Below are positions 28,056-37,009 of a stretch of DNA of 64,000 nt, one piece after another (position 1 is the stretch's first letter; every line of letters starts with the position of its first letter). Both the position numbers and the translations under genes were made by a program. A model generated the notes under the pieces. That model ran no database searches. It was not told where the DNA came from and saw only the letters and a list, made by a program, of their open reading frames with translations. This DNA is from Tardiphaga sp. vice304. Its GTDB lineage: Bacteria > Pseudomonadota > Alphaproteobacteria > Rhizobiales > Xanthobacteraceae. Where the stretch lies: NCBI RefSeq assembly GCF_007018905.1, contig NZ_CP041402.1, forward strand, positions 3,398,001 to 3,462,000. Direction: 5' to 3'.

Positions 28056-30929
28056 TTACACCGCGCCCTTCAGGCGCTCCATCGCCTCCAGCACCTTGGC
28101 CTTGCGCGCCACGGCCTCAGCGCGCTTTTCCTTTTCTTCCTCGACGATTTCTTCCGGCGCGTTGGCGACGAATTTCTCGTTCGAGAGCTTGGCATCGACG
28201 CGCTTGATGTCGGCCTCGGCCTTCGCTAGCTCCTTAGCGAGGCGGGCTTGTTCGGCGCCGAGGTCGATCACACCGATCAGCGGCAGGGCGGCCACTTCAC
28301 CGCGGATCAGAAGCTGCACTGCGCCGTCCGGGGCGCGGTCGGCGAACGAAATCTCACCGAGCCGGGCGAGCCGCTTCATCACGTCGCTCCAGCGCAGCGC
28401 GCGGGAGTGGGTCTCGGCGGAAGCGCCGACCAGCACCAAGGGTGTGAGCGTCGCCGGCACGATGTTCATCTCGGAGCGCACCGAACGCACCGCGGTGACG
28501 AGGTCCACCACCCAGCCGATCTCGGCCTCGGCAGCGTCATCCTTGAAATCGGCCTGCAGTTCGGGCTCGGCGAGCATGATCGGCACCAGCAGCGGGTCGC
28601 TGGACGCCGACGAAATAATCAGCGCCTCCTGCTCCACGGTGAGGCCGCGCGGCTTCAGCGGCCACGGTGCCAGCGCCAGCAGGCCCGAGCGCGGCGCGGT
28701 CACGGCCCACAGCTCTTCGGTGATGAAGGGCATGAAAGGATGCAGCAGCTTCAGGATCTCGTCGCGCGCCCAGGCGACCATGGCGCGGGTCTCGGTCCGG
28801 GCGGGACTGCCCTCGCCCATCATGACGGGCTTGGCGAGTTCGATGTACCAGTCGCAATACACGTTCCAGACGAAGCGATAGGCGGCGCCCGCGGCATCGT
28901 TGAAGCGATACGCCTCGATCGCCTCGGTGACCTCGCGCGTGGCGCGCGCGGTCTCGTGCGCGATCCAGCGGTTGACGACTTCGGTCGCCTTGGTCGGCTC
29001 AAACCCCGGCGGCACGAAGCACTCGTTCATCTCGGCGAAGCGGCAGGAATTCCACAGCTTGGTCGCGAAGTTGCGGTAGCCTTCGACGCGCTGCGTCGCC
29101 AGCTTGATGTCGCGGCCCTGGGCGGCCATCGCGGCCAGCGTGAAGCGCAGCGCATCGGCACCGTACTGGTCGATCAGCTGCAGCGGGTCGATGACGTTGC
29201 CTTTCGACTTCGACATCTTGGCGCCCTTCTCGTCGCGGACGAGGGCGTGCATGTAGACGGTCGGGAAAGGCACTTCCTTCATGAAATGCAGGCCGAACAT
29301 CATCATCCGGGCAACCCAGAAGAAGATGATGTCGAAGCCGGTGACCAGCACGTTGGTCGGGTAGTAGCGCTCGACGTCGGTGGTGTCGTCGGGCCAGCCC
29401 AGCGTCGAGAACGGCCACAGCGCCGACGAGAACCAGGTGTCGAGCACGTCCTCGTCGCGCGTGATGAAGCCTTCGCGCAACGCCGGATCCAGCGCCATGT
29501 CATGGCCCTGCTCTGCCGTGATCACTTCCTGCTCGACATAATAGCCGAGCGCATTGCCGACGGCCTCTTCTTCGGTTTCGGCGACGAACACACGGCCGTC
29601 CGGGCCGTACCAGGCCGGGATCTGATGGCCCCACCACAGCTGGCGCGAGATGCACCACGGCTGGATGTTCTCCATCCACTCGTAATAGGTCTTCTCCCAG
29701 TTCTTCGGCACGAACTCGGTCGCGCCCGAGCGCACCGCGGCGATCGCCGGCTGCGCCATCGTCTTGGCGTCGACATACCACTGGTCGGTGAGATAGGGCT
29801 CGATCACGACGTTGGAACGATCGCCATGCGGCACCGCATGGGTGTGCGGCTCGATCTTTTCGAGGAAGCCGAAATCCTCCAGCCGCGCCACAATGCTCTT
29901 GCGCGCGACGAAACGATCGAGGCCGTGCAGCTCGTCGACCAGTTGCTCGGAGCCGACTGGCAGGCCGCGCAGATAGTCCTCGTTGTCGACGAGCGCTATC
30001 TTGCCTTCGATATCGAGGACGTTGATCTGTGGCAGGTTGTGACGGCGGCCGACCTCGAAGTCGTTGAAGTCGTGCGCCGGCGTGATCTTCACCGCGCCGG
30101 AGCCCTTCTCCGGATCGGAATATTCGTCGGCGACGATCGGGATCAGGCGACCGACCAATGGCAGCACGACGTGCTTGCCGATCAGATGGGTGTAGCGCTC
30201 GTCGTCCGGATTCACCGCCACGGCGGAATCGCCCAGCATCGTCTCCGGCCGCGTGGTGGCGACGACGATGAACGAGGTCGGATCTTCCGGATTGAAGGTC
30301 TTGCCTTCCAGCGGATAGCGCAGGTGCCAGAGGTGACCCTTGACCTCGATCTGCTGTACTTCGATGTCCGACACCGCGGTCAGCAGCTTCGGGTCCCAGT
30401 TCACCAGGCGCTTGTCCTTGTAGATCAGGCCCTCGCGGTGCAGCTGCACGAATACTTTGACGACGGCTCGCGACAGGCCCTCGTCCATCGTGAAGCGCTC
30501 GCGCGACCAGTCGCAGGAGGCGCCAAGGCGCTTCAACTGGTTGACGATGACGCCGCCGCTCTCGGCCTTCCACTGCCAGACACGCTCAAGAAACTTCTCG
30601 CGGCCCATGTCGCGGCGGCCGGGCTCCTTGCGCTCCATCAGCTGGCGCTCGACCACCATCTGGGTCGCGATCCCCGCATGATCGGTGCCGGGCTGCCACA
30701 GCACGTCGCGACCGCGCATCCGCTCGAAGCGGCACAGGATGTCCTGCAGGGTGTTGTTGAGCGCGTGGCCCATATGCAGCGAGCCGGTGACGTTCGGCGG
30801 CGGGATCACGATCGTATAGGGCTGGGCGTCGACGCGGTCGGCGCGGCCGGCCTTGAACGCGCCGGCCTGTTCCCAGGCGGCGGCCATGCGGCTTTCAATA
30901 TCGGCGGGCTGATAGGTCTTTTCGATCAT
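28056..30929 (-). CDS. valS: Valyl-tRNA synthetase
   Basis: This 957-aa class I synthetase charges tRNA-Val and edits mischarged threonine. The HIGH-type motif is GSLHMGHAL near residues 46-54, and the KMSKS motif is [10 protein letters not shown] near 570. The editing domain lies between, with [22 protein letters not shown]. The C-terminal coiled-coil ([24 protein letters not shown]...) that stabilises tRNA binding is intact. A long open frame on the opposite strand is only a GC-bias shadow. Confidence 0.98.
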   Translation of the reverse strand: MIEKTYQPADIESRMAAAWEQAGAFKAGRADRVDAQPYTIVIPPPNVTGSLHMGHALNNTLQDILCRFERMRGRDVLWQPGTDHAGIATQMVVERQLMERKEPGRRDMGREKFLERVWQWKAESGGVIVNQLKRLGASCDWSRERFTMDEGLSRAVVKVFVQLHREGLIYKDKRLVNWDPKLLTAVSDIEVQQIEVKGHLWHLRYPLEGKTFNPEDPTSFIVVATTRPETMLGDSAVAVNPDDERYTHLIGKHVVLPLVGRLIPIVADEYSDPEKGSGAVKITPAHDFNDFEVGRRHNLPQINVLDIEGKIALVDNEDYLRGLPVGSEQLVDELHGLDRFVARKSIVARLEDFGFLEKIEPHTHAVPHGDRSNVVIEPYLTDQWYVDAKTMAQPAIAAVRSGATEFVPKNWEKTYYEWMENIQPWCISRQLWWGHQIPAWYGPDGRVFVAETEEEAVGNALGYYVEQEVITAEQGHDMALDPALREGFITRDEDVLDTWFSSALWPFSTLGWPDDTTDVERYYPTNVLVTGFDIIFFWVARMMMFGLHFMKEVPFPTVYMHALVRDEKGAKMSKSKGNVIDPLQLIDQYGADALRFTLAAMAAQGRDIKLATQRVEGYRNFATKLWNSCRFAEMNECFVPPGFEPTKATEVVNRWIAHETARATREVTEAIEAYRFNDAAGAAYRFVWNVYCDWYIELAKPVMMGEGSPARTETRAMVAWARDEILKLLHPFMPFITEELWAVTAPRSGLLALAPWPLKPRGLTVEQEALIISSASSDPLLVPIMLAEPELQADFKDDAAEAEIGWVVDLVTAVRSVRSEMNIVPATLTPLVLVGASAETHSRALRWSDVMKRLARLGEISFADRAPDGAVQLLIRGEVAALPLIGVIDLGAEQARLAKELAKAEADIKRVDAKLSNEKFVANAPEEIVEEEKEKRAEAVARKAKVLEAMERLKGAV

Positions 30930-31060
30930 GACAATGCAATCAGGTCAGGAGTTTGGGCGCGTTGGCAGAGGCGCATGCCTAGACCGCTAGAAACCCGCCG
31001 TCACGGGTCAAGTCAACAGCAGGCTGCCAATGCGCGTCGGCTACGCGCAGCCCCCTCACC

Positions 31061-31101
31061 CGGATTGCTTCTCAATCCGACCTCTCCCCAACGGGGAGAG
31101 G
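31061..31101. terminator. Double hairpin between popZ and valS
   Basis: Two adjacent perfect stems are present: cggattg/caatccg (31061-31067 and 31073-31079, 5-nt loop) and cctctcccc/ggggagagg (31081-31089 and 31093-31101, 3-nt loop). They lie just past the popZ stop and upstream of valS on the same strand. They could end popZ transcription. The sequence also resembles other dispersed repeats in this window. Confidence 0.5.
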
Positions 31102-31138
31102 TGACAGAGCGCCATCGCCAATATCCAGGTTGGACGGA

Positions 31139-31897
31139 TTACCGCCCGCCGCGCGAAACGCGCTCGATCTCGGCCTTGACGATGCGCTCGACCAGACCCG
31201 GCAGATTGTCGTCGAGCCAGGATTTCAGCATCGGCCGCAGCATCTCCTTGACGAGATCCTCCAGCGTCCGCGCATTGTTGCTGAGCACGGTGTTGGCCAG
31301 CGTGTGGAAGGCGGATTCCACCGCGGACACGGTGGTCTGCGACAGCATCTGCGCCGACGGCTGCTGCGGCGCGTCGTAGGACGGCGGATCGAACATCGGC
31401 GTGCGAGGCCGCTCGGCGGGAGCGGCCACCGCTTCCGCGAATTCGAGGTCGTCCTGCAGTTCGACGCGCTGGAAGGACGGTGCCGGCTCGGGCTCGGGCT
31501 CGGGCTCGGGCAGCACCATCTCGTCGGTCAGTTCGAACACTTCGGGCTCGGGCTCGGGCGGCTGAACCTCTTCTTCGGCCGGAGCGGAGTCGAAGCCGGC
31601 GAGCATCGCGTCGATGTCGTCCTGGCTGTTGCTCGCCGCAGGCGCCGGCATCGGCGGCGGTGCCGGCTTCGGCGCGACCGGTGCCTTGGCGGCCGCTGCC
31701 TGGGCGGCGGGATTGACCGACGGCGGGATATTGCTCATGGCGGGCTTCGCTGCAGGTACTGCCGCCGGCGGCGCCGGCTTCGGCGCGGCGGCTGTCTCCG
31801 CCACAGCCGGCTTGGCTTCGTCGTCGGCGATGATCCGCCGGATCGACGCCAGAATCTCCTCCATCGAGGGTTCCTGGACCTTTGCAGGCTGCGTCAT
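31139..31897 (-). CDS. popZ: Polar organizing protein PopZ homologue (DUF2497)
   Basis: This 252-aa protein has the two conserved ends of PopZ. They are the N-terminal helix EPSMEEILASIRRIIADDEAKP (residues ~10-31), which binds client proteins, and the C-terminal helical module LKSWLDDNLPGLVERIVKAEIERVSR that drives self-assembly. The middle is low-complexity, rich in A, P and E (with a run of alternating EP), as in the disordered acidic linker of PopZ. In Caulobacter it forms the polar scaffold anchoring ParB and cell-cycle regulators. It lies upstream of valS, the usual alphaproteobacterial position, and downstream of tolC. Confidence 0.9.
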   Translation of the reverse strand: MTQPAKVQEPSMEEILASIRRIIADDEAKPAVAETAAAPKPAPPAAVPAAKPAMSNIPPSVNPAAQAAAAKAPVAPKPAPPPMPAPAASNSQDDIDAMLAGFDSAPAEEEVQPPEPEPEVFELTDEMVLPEPEPEPEPAPSFQRVELQDDLEFAEAVAAPAERPRTPMFDPPSYDAPQQPSAQMLSQTTVSAVESAFHTLANTVLSNNARTLEDLVKEMLRPMLKSWLDDNLPGLVERIVKAEIERVSRGGR

Positions 31898-32110
31898 TTC
31901 CGACTCCGCATCATCAACGCTCTCAAAGTATTACACCAGACGGGCCCGTCTTTGGCGGTTCTCGCTGGCGAAGGCGGAGTTTTCATGTCGCGCGCCCGAC
32001 TTGTCCCCAGATCAGGCGCCGCCGATCGCAGAGACAGCCACGTCACGCCATCACACTACGAATCGTTCTGTCACCTCGGGAAAAGGTACGTCATCGCAAC
32101 AATCGATTGC

Positions 32111-32137
32111 AAGCAAAGGGCCGCCGAAGCGGCCCCC
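32111..32137 (-). terminator. Terminator of the tolC-like gene
   Basis: A perfect 7-bp stem (32118-32124 / 32129-32135) closes a four-base loop reading ttcg on the minus strand and is followed by tttgc. It lies ~35 nt after the tolC-like stop. The stable tetraloop supports termination, though the T-tract is short. Confidence 0.5.
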
Positions 32138-32167
32138 GACTGATGTCATCGGATAAGGATGCGTTAA

Positions 32168-33565
32168 TCAGCGACCGTCGGGGGCGCGGACACCGACCCA
32201 GCTATCGCGCACCTGGTGGTAATGCACGCTCGGGTCATAGACCGTGGTCGAGAGCTTCAGCACCGCTGGCGACAGTCGGCCGACCGCATTGAGCACGGCG
32301 TAGGATGCGACCACGCGATCATGCTGCGCGATCACCAGCGAGTTGCGCGCGTTCACCAGCGCCTGCTGCGCGTTCAACACGTCGAGCGTGGTACGCTGTC
32401 CGGCGCGGGCTTCCTCGCGCACGCCGTTCAGCGCGATCTCGGACGCCTGAACCTGCGCCTGCGCGGATGATACCTGCGCCTTGCCGGCCTGCAACTGGCC
32501 CCAGGCCTGCACCACGCTGGCGCGGGTCTGGTCACGGGTCTGTTCGAGCACCAGACGCTGTTGCGCCAGGGTTTCCTTGGATTGCCGGATCAGCGAATAT
32601 TCCGCGCCGCCCTGGTAGATCGGCACCGAAATCTGCGCCACGCCGGACGCGCTGAACTGTCGCGAGATCGCGAAGGTCTGTTCGTAAGCCTGTTGCACGT
32701 TGGCCTGCAGCGTCACGGTCGGAAACAGCGCGCCCTCGTTGACCTTCACGTTGAGGTAGCTGACGTCGATGCCGAACATCGCCGCGGTGACGTTGGGATT
32801 TTCCGTGAGACCGAGATCGATCGCGCCGGGCAGATTGGCCGGCAGGAAACGATCGACCGGCGACCCCGCCTGCAGCGCGTTCGGCTCGATGCCGATGATG
32901 CGGCGGAAGTTCGAGCGCGTCGTGGTGAGGTTGGATTCGGCGGTGAGCTGCTGGGTGCGGCCGGCGGCGAGCTGGGCTTCGGACTGCGCCACGTCGGTGC
33001 GGGTGACTTCGCCGACATTGAAGCGGTCGCGCGTCTGCTTCAGCGTCTGCTCGAGCACGCGGGTATTGCTGCGCTGCACTTCGACGATCGCGGCGTCGCG
33101 CAGATAGTCCATGTAGATCGTGGCGGCGGACAGCAGCACCGACTGCTCGAGCACGCGCAGGCCCTCGCGGGCCGACGACACCTGGCCTTCGGCCGCCCGG
33201 GTACGATTCGCGGTCTGCTGACCGTTGAACACGGTCTGGCTGATGGTCGCGCCAACGGCGCGCGGGATCTGCGTGCCGTGGACATTCACACCGCCCGAGA
33301 TCGCATCGGCATACTGATAGCCGCCGCTGGCCGTGACCGAGACGCGCGGACGGTAGCCCGACAGCGCCTGCGGCACGTTTTCGTCGGTGACGCGCACCGA
33401 GGCGCGCTGGGCGTTGAGCTGCGGATTGTTCTGATAGGCGCGCACCAGCGACACCTCGATGGTCTCCGCGAGCACCGGCGACGTGCCAACAAATCCCAGC
33501 AAAAGCGCCGCCGCAGCGGCTCCGGTGAGAATTTTTACGCCAGCCATCCCAGGTAATCCGTTCAT
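32168..33565 (-). CDS. tolC: TolC-family outer-membrane channel protein
   Basis: This ~465-aa outer-membrane factor serves type I secretion or tripartite efflux. A signal peptide (VKILTGAAAAALLLGFVGTSPVLA) is followed by two repeats of the outer-membrane efflux domain. Each has the typical helical hairpin composition, with YQNNPQLNAQRASVRVTDENVPQALSGYRP starting the mature protein. The start at 33565 has a gga/ggtga-like site upstream, but ATG 33547 is also possible and a longer frame reaches 33634. It is monocistronic here with no adjacent pump genes, so it may serve several systems as E. coli TolC does. Confidence 0.9.
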   Translation of the reverse strand: MNGLPGMAGVKILTGAAAAALLLGFVGTSPVLAETIEVSLVRAYQNNPQLNAQRASVRVTDENVPQALSGYRPRVSVTASGGYQYADAISGGVNVHGTQIPRAVGATISQTVFNGQQTANRTRAAEGQVSSAREGLRVLEQSVLLSAATIYMDYLRDAAIVEVQRSNTRVLEQTLKQTRDRFNVGEVTRTDVAQSEAQLAAGRTQQLTAESNLTTTRSNFRRIIGIEPNALQAGSPVDRFLPANLPGAIDLGLTENPNVTAAMFGIDVSYLNVKVNEGALFPTVTLQANVQQAYEQTFAISRQFSASGVAQISVPIYQGGAEYSLIRQSKETLAQQRLVLEQTRDQTRASVVQAWGQLQAGKAQVSSAQAQVQASEIALNGVREEARAGQRTTLDVLNAQQALVNARNSLVIAQHDRVVASYAVLNAVGRLSPAVLKLSTTVYDPSVHYHQVRDSWVGVRAPDGR

Positions 33566-33762
33566 TCCGTTCACCGATCCAAATCGCGCACTGCGGCGGC
33601 CAGACCGGCTTCCCGTCTGTGAGTCTCCACTCACCTTATGCCGCCGACCTGCCGGACGGAACCTCCCGCGGCGTTATCCCGGTGGAAACTTGCCCGCTGG
33701 GACTTCCCGGCCACACTTGAATTGGGCGCAGGCGATCTTACCGCGGAACGGGCCCGGCCAGC

Positions 33763-34428
33763 TCAGAATACGAATGCCGGCAGCCGTTCCAGCCCCGGCA
33801 ACACCGGCACGGCGGCGTCGAACAGCGCCCTTGTGCCGTAATCATCCTGGCTGTGGGTCACCATCATCGCCCGCTGCGGCTGGGTCATGGCGAACACGCC
33901 GACCAGCCGGCCGCCTGGCGCGAGCTGCTGGTACAAGGTGCTGGGGATGATTTCGGTCGCGCCGACCAGCACGATGAGGTCATAGGGCCCGTTGGCGGCG
34001 AAGCCCTCGGCCGCCGGCGCTGCCTTGAACACGACATTGCCCAGGTCGAGATCGGCCAGGCAACGCGTGGCCTTGCCGATCAGCGACGGGTCTTCCTCGG
34101 TGGCGGTGACCCGGCCGGCGATCTTCGCGACGACGGCGGCGGAATAGCCGGTGGCACAGCCGACCACCAGCACATTGTCGGTCGCGGTGACCTCGGCGGC
34201 CTGCAGCATTCGGGCCAGCACCACCGGCTTGATCAGGAAGCGCTTCGCGCCGCCCGGCGCGCTGATGTCGAGGTCGATGTCGAGATAGGCCATCGCACGC
34301 TGGCTGGCGGGGACGAAGTCCTCGCGCGGCACAGCCAAAAGGGCTTCGAGGATGCGCAGATTGGTGACGTCGCTGGGACGCACCTGACCATCAACCATCT
34401 TCTGGCGCGCGGTTGAATATTCGGACAT
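33763..34428 (-). CDS. Protein-L-isoaspartate O-methyltransferase family protein
   Basis: This is a 221-aa SAM-dependent methyltransferase of the PIMT family. The SAM-binding motif I reads VLVVGCATGYSAAVVAKI near residue 86, with acidic post-I region TEEDPSL. N-terminal ARQKMVDGQVRPSDVTNLRILEALLAVPREDFVP is the segment shared by rhizobial PIMT-like proteins encoded next to tolC. Start 34428 gives this family N-terminus; the frame is open further upstream without similarity. True repair activity on isoaspartyl residues is not certain for this subgroup. Confidence 0.85.
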   Translation of the reverse strand: MSEYSTARQKMVDGQVRPSDVTNLRILEALLAVPREDFVPASQRAMAYLDIDLDISAPGGAKRFLIKPVVLARMLQAAEVTATDNVLVVGCATGYSAAVVAKIAGRVTATEEDPSLIGKATRCLADLDLGNVVFKAAPAAEGFAANGPYDLIVLVGATEIIPSTLYQQLAPGGRLVGVFAMTQPQRAMMVTHSQDDYGTRALFDAAVPVLPGLERLPAFVF

Positions 34429-34635
34429 GGGCGATCCCTTGGCATGCGGCTGGAGTTGCTCGATGGAATTACGGCAGGGGCAAGCCGGTGGCAAGAAGTC
34501 TGATGGCGGACGGGCACGGAAGCGACACGGGAACGATCGCCTGCCCGGCCGGTTGGGTCGGCAACATGCACTGCAATCGTGCGGCGGACGGCTCGTTTTT
34601 CCGGGCGTCCCCTTTCATGCCAGGGAGCAAACACC

Positions 34636-34788
34636 ATGTCGAAAGATGCCAACGGCACAGAGGTAAAATCGGCCATCAAGGCGCGCGGCGCCGAACGCGG
34701 CCCGACGACGCGCAACGTGCTGGTCTGGAGCCTCGGTCTCGTGGTGGTGGCGTTCGCGGTGATCTATATTTTCTTCTTCAACAGCTGA
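34636..34788 (+). CDS. Small single-pass membrane protein
   Basis: This is a 50-aa protein with a charged N-terminal half (MSKDANGTEVKSAIKARGAERG) and one C-terminal transmembrane helix (VLVWSLGLVVVAFAVIYIFFF). Its C-terminus would lie near the membrane surface. A purine-rich site (caggga, 34621-34626) precedes the ATG. I do not recognise a family. Codon use and the clean TM segment make it a probable real gene despite its size. It is divergent from the PIMT-family gene. Confidence 0.6.
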   Translation: MSKDANGTEVKSAIKARGAERGPTTRNVLVWSLGLVVVAFAVIYIFFFNS

Positions 34789-34868
34789 CGCACCCGCGGT
34801 TTCCGAAGGCTTAACCAATATCGTGATCGTCTGGGGAATGAGGACTTCTGAAGTCCTTGAAAAAATTT

Positions 34869-34943
34869 GGCTCCCCGGGCCGGATTCGAACCAGCGACCA
34901 TTCGATTAACAGTCGAATGCTCTACCACTGAGCTACCAGGGAA
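34869..34943 (-). tRNA. tRNA-Asn (GTT)
   Basis: The reverse complement folds as a 75-nt tRNA with encoded CCA. The acceptor stem is tccctgg/ccgggga, the D arm gctcagtggtagagc, and the anticodon loop ctgttaa with anticodon GTT. The T arm is ctggttcgaatccgg. The G-T wobble in the acceptor stem is tolerated. Confidence 0.95.
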
Positions 34944-35227
34944 CAGCGAAGCAAGCCTCGCTCGTCGCAGCGTATAACAAAGCGATCCGGGCTTGCAAAG
35001 CGGGAAATGCAAAGTGCCGCCTGCCACGCGGTATAAAACGAAAAGGATCGCATTACCGTGATTTACCGGGGGTTTTTCGTGATTCTGAAATCATGAACGA
35101 CCACAAAATCGGGAACTTGAGGCACAGCACGACACAACGTCATCGCCAAAACGTCGCAATCCGATCTAAAATTGAGCGGCGCGAGACGACAACCGGCCCC
35201 CAACTCCGAATCGCACAAGGTGACCAC

Positions 35228-35413
35228 ATGTCTGCCCTTCACAGCGCCCCTACCGCCGATCATTACGCCCTGCCCTTCATTAGCGACGATGAATGCCTGC
35301 TGCGGCTCGCTGCCGTGGTCGATCATCACCAGACCGACGCCACACCCGACGACGAGCATCTCGATGAGCTGGCCGGCCTGATCGGCCGTCTGGCGGTGCC
35401 AATCGAGCTGTAA
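35228..35413 (+). CDS. Small hypothetical protein upstream of tRNA-Cys
   Basis: This is a 61-aa acidic protein (MSALHSAPTADHYALPFISD then a D/E/H-rich helix ending LAGLIGRLAVPIEL). An aagg site precedes the ATG at 35228; the frame is open further upstream to 35093 but with poor coding character. The family is not recognised. Its acidic, histidine-containing composition and position between two tRNA genes resemble those of the following small ORF, and both may be chromosomal orphans. Confidence 0.4.
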   Translation: MSALHSAPTADHYALPFISDDECLLRLAAVVDHHQTDATPDDEHLDELAGLIGRLAVPIEL

Positions 35414-35560
35414 CGGTCCTGATCGATCGAATTTATAGGGACGCGTGCACGGCGAGGTAACCATCCTTCGCAGTGCAGGTGGATTGGTAAAATTTGAACG
35501 ATCCGCACAACGCGCCAGCAGAGTTCTTTCGCCAGATTGCATCCAACAAGGAGCAATCAA

Positions 35561-35740
35561 ATGAGCGAAGCCGAACTCGACCTCTTGCTGGACGCGGTCC
35601 GCACCGAAATCGAAGCCGAGGCGTTGGACGATCTGCGCAGCCAGGCGATGTTCCTGGCGCCGGTGCCGACCGCCGCCAATGACAATGGCCTCGAATGGCC
35701 GCTGGTCCCCTTCCCCGATGGCTGGGGCGCGTCCTGCTGA
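35561..35740 (+). CDS. Small hypothetical acidic protein upstream of tRNA-Cys
   Basis: This 59-aa protein is preceded by a good ribosome-binding site (aaggag, 35548-35553) 7 nt before the ATG, which favours a real gene. It is acidic in the first half (MSEAELDLLLDAVRTEIEAEALDDLR) and hydrophobic/aromatic in the second (LEWPLVPFPDGWGASC). No family is recognised. A stable hairpin follows the stop. It lies just outside the integrated element, 92 nt before tRNA-Cys. Confidence 0.5.
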   Translation: MSEAELDLLLDAVRTEIEAEALDDLRSQAMFLAPVPTAANDNGLEWPLVPFPDGWGASC

Positions 35741-35753
35741 ACGACGACGCTCT

Positions 35754-35772
35754 CGGCGCCGAAACGGCGCCG
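35754..35772. terminator. Hairpin downstream of the small ORF
   Basis: A perfect 8-bp GC stem with loop aaa (35754-35761 / 35765-35772) lies 14 nt after the stop of the 59-aa ORF. There is no T-tract on the plus strand, so a terminator role is only suggested. Confidence 0.35.
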
Positions 35773-35832
35773 GGAAAAATACAGTCGGGCATTGCCTAAA
35801 CGGCCATCCGACTGTAACAAAGCCGCCGATGG

Positions 35833-35906
35833 GGCCATGTGGCGGAGTGGTTACGCGCCGGTCTGCAAAACCGTTTATTCGGGTTCGATTCCCGACGTGG
35901 CCTCCA
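35833..35906 (+). tRNA. tRNA-Cys (GCA), integration target
   Basis: This 74-nt tRNA with encoded CCA has acceptor stem ggccatg/cgtggcc, D arm with gcggagtggttacgc, anticodon loop ctgcaaa (GCA), and T arm cgggttcgattcccg. Its 3' end, from the T-stem through the CCA, is the left attachment site of the adjoining element. The gene is kept intact because the element brought an identical 3' end. Confidence 0.95.
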
Positions 35907-35908
35907 TC
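35893..35908. other. attL: 16-bp core at the 3' end of tRNA-Cys
   Basis: The sequence cgacgtggcctccatc spans the end of the T arm, acceptor strand and CCA of tRNA-Cys. An identical copy occurs at 54022-54037 just beyond the integrase gene. The bases flanking the two copies differ, so the shared core is exactly 16 bp by eye. This defines the left boundary of the inserted element. Confidence 0.9.
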
Positions 35909-35985
35909 TAGTCATCCAAGCTATTGATATTGTTGATACTTTTTGGTCGGCGTCAGCTCTGCGCACATTTCAACGTACAATGAAA

Positions 35986-36017
35986 AACCCGCCGAGCTGG
36001 GGGGGCTCCGGCGGGTT
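35986..36017 (-). terminator. Terminator at the left end of the island
   Basis: A stem of aacccgccg/cggcgggtt with inner agc/gct pairs is followed on the minus strand by a run of five T. It would end transcripts of the minus-strand island genes before they enter tRNA-Cys. Confidence 0.7.
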
Positions 36018-36167
36018 CAGTCTATAGTCGCGGTGTGAGTTAGGAAGCCCGCTTGTAAGCTTATTGGCAGCCAGTCCTTAATAAAGGACCAGACGGCTCA
36101 GCAACGGCAGCCGCATACTAGCCTGCAGCGCCCATCGGGCCAGTTTTAAACGCATGCAGGAGTCGGA

Positions 36168-36479
36168 TCAGACGCACACCGTCCTCCATGCGATTGAGCG
36201 CCGAAGCGCTGCCAACGTCGACTCTCTAAAGTCCTGATATGGGATCGGCATCCCCAAAGAACGCCACGCGCCGTCAGGCAGATTCGCCAAATAGTCGAGT
36301 AAGGCCCGGCTATCATCGACGGTCGGAGTGCAGGCCAGAATGACCGCTCGCAGCGTGAACGGCGTGGCCAATTGCCGGTGTGCAGCGATTGCAACATCGG
36401 GCAGGACATTGACCGGGATGAAGCCGTTTACGCATCGCTCGATGACTGCAGCGGCGTCCAGTTCGCGGGGATCTGCCAT
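36168..36479 (-). CDS. Hypothetical protein at island left end
   Basis: This is a 103-aa soluble protein (MADPRELDAAAVIERCVNGFIPVNV...) without recognised domain. ATG 36479 overlaps the stop of the preceding gene (tgatg), though a GTG at 36482 is also possible. Helical segments such as DDSRALLDYLANLPDGAWRSLG suggest an all-alpha fold. It pairs with the acidic protein upstream, and the two are probably co-translated. A strong terminator lies ~150 nt downstream. Confidence 0.55.
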   Translation of the reverse strand: MADPRELDAAAVIERCVNGFIPVNVLPDVAIAAHRQLATPFTLRAVILACTPTVDDSRALLDYLANLPDGAWRSLGMPIPYQDFRESTLAALRRSIAWRTVCV

Positions 36480-36895
36480 CACAGCACCTCGCCAGATCGG
36501 CCATAGTGGCCGCCAACCTGCTCGGCTAGTCCGTCCATATCGGCAATGCCGCTAGCCTCGTCCCCACTCGGGTCCGCTTCCTCGTCATCCTCGCCTTCAC
36601 CGTGAAGGTGGGCGTTGACGCCATCGAGTTCGTCTTCATCGCAGGCGCCATCGTCTACCGCGTCCTCCAGCTCAAAGAACATGTAGGGGTCGGTTTGATC
36701 GAGAAAGGCCAGTAGCCGATCGATCTCGTCTCTGGCGGCCCTGCGGAGTCGTCCAATGGCCTTGAAGGCATCCTCGGGGGTAACGGGCGTCGGATAATAA
36801 AGCCCCTGTACGGGGCTCGCAGGGCTGTTGCTGGCGGGCGGAAGTACAGACGTGTTTGTGGGAAGCGTGCTATGCACGCTGTCAGCCTGGGTCAT
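36479..36895 (-). CDS. Acidic hypothetical protein
   Basis: This is a 138-aa protein with a proline/serine-rich disordered N-terminus. A helix APEDAFKAIGRLRRAARDEIDRLLAFLDQ-type segment near residues 40-65 and a very acidic C-terminal half (many D and E, including EGEDDEEADPSGDE) follow. Similar 'DEIDRLLAFLDQTDPYMFFELED' proteins recur in Bradyrhizobium accessory regions as far as I recall; function is unknown. An aagga site precedes the ATG. Its stop overlaps the next gene. The gene is divergent from the ribbon-helix-helix gene. Confidence 0.6.
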   Translation of the reverse strand: MTQADSVHSTLPTNTSVLPPASNSPASPVQGLYYPTPVTPEDAFKAIGRLRRAARDEIDRLLAFLDQTDPYMFFELEDAVDDGACDEDELDGVNAHLHGEGEDDEEADPSGDEASGIADMDGLAEQVGGHYGRSGEVL

Positions 36896-36967
36896 TGGAT
36901 TCCGCGTCCTTTGTGGCTTGGGTTAGAGCCGGGGCGGAAGTTGCAACCTTCCCCTCGGCTTGTTTTT

Positions 36968-37009
36968 GTGTTATCACAGCCACATGATCAAATCAAGTAG
37001 TGATAACAC
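36968..37009. promoter_or_regulatory. Perfect 10-bp inverted repeat over the start of the RHH gene (operator candidate)
   Basis: Arms gtgttatcac (36968-36977) and gtgataacac (37000-37009) are exact inverted copies separated by 22 nt. They flank the start codon (36984) of the small DNA-binding protein gene and sit in its divergent gap. Ribbon-helix-helix repressors commonly bind such paired sites and control themselves, so autoregulation is a reasonable inference. Confidence 0.6.

Noticed and set aside
28248..31379. 1043-codon open frame opposite valS
   Set aside because: Antisense shadow from high GC and third-position bias; its composition (H, R, D, Q-rich) is not protein-like and valS is unmistakable.
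31480..31720. Tandem-repeat element in the popZ middle
   Set aside because: The ggctcgggctcggg run encodes the alternating acidic/proline linker expected in PopZ, so it is coding low complexity.
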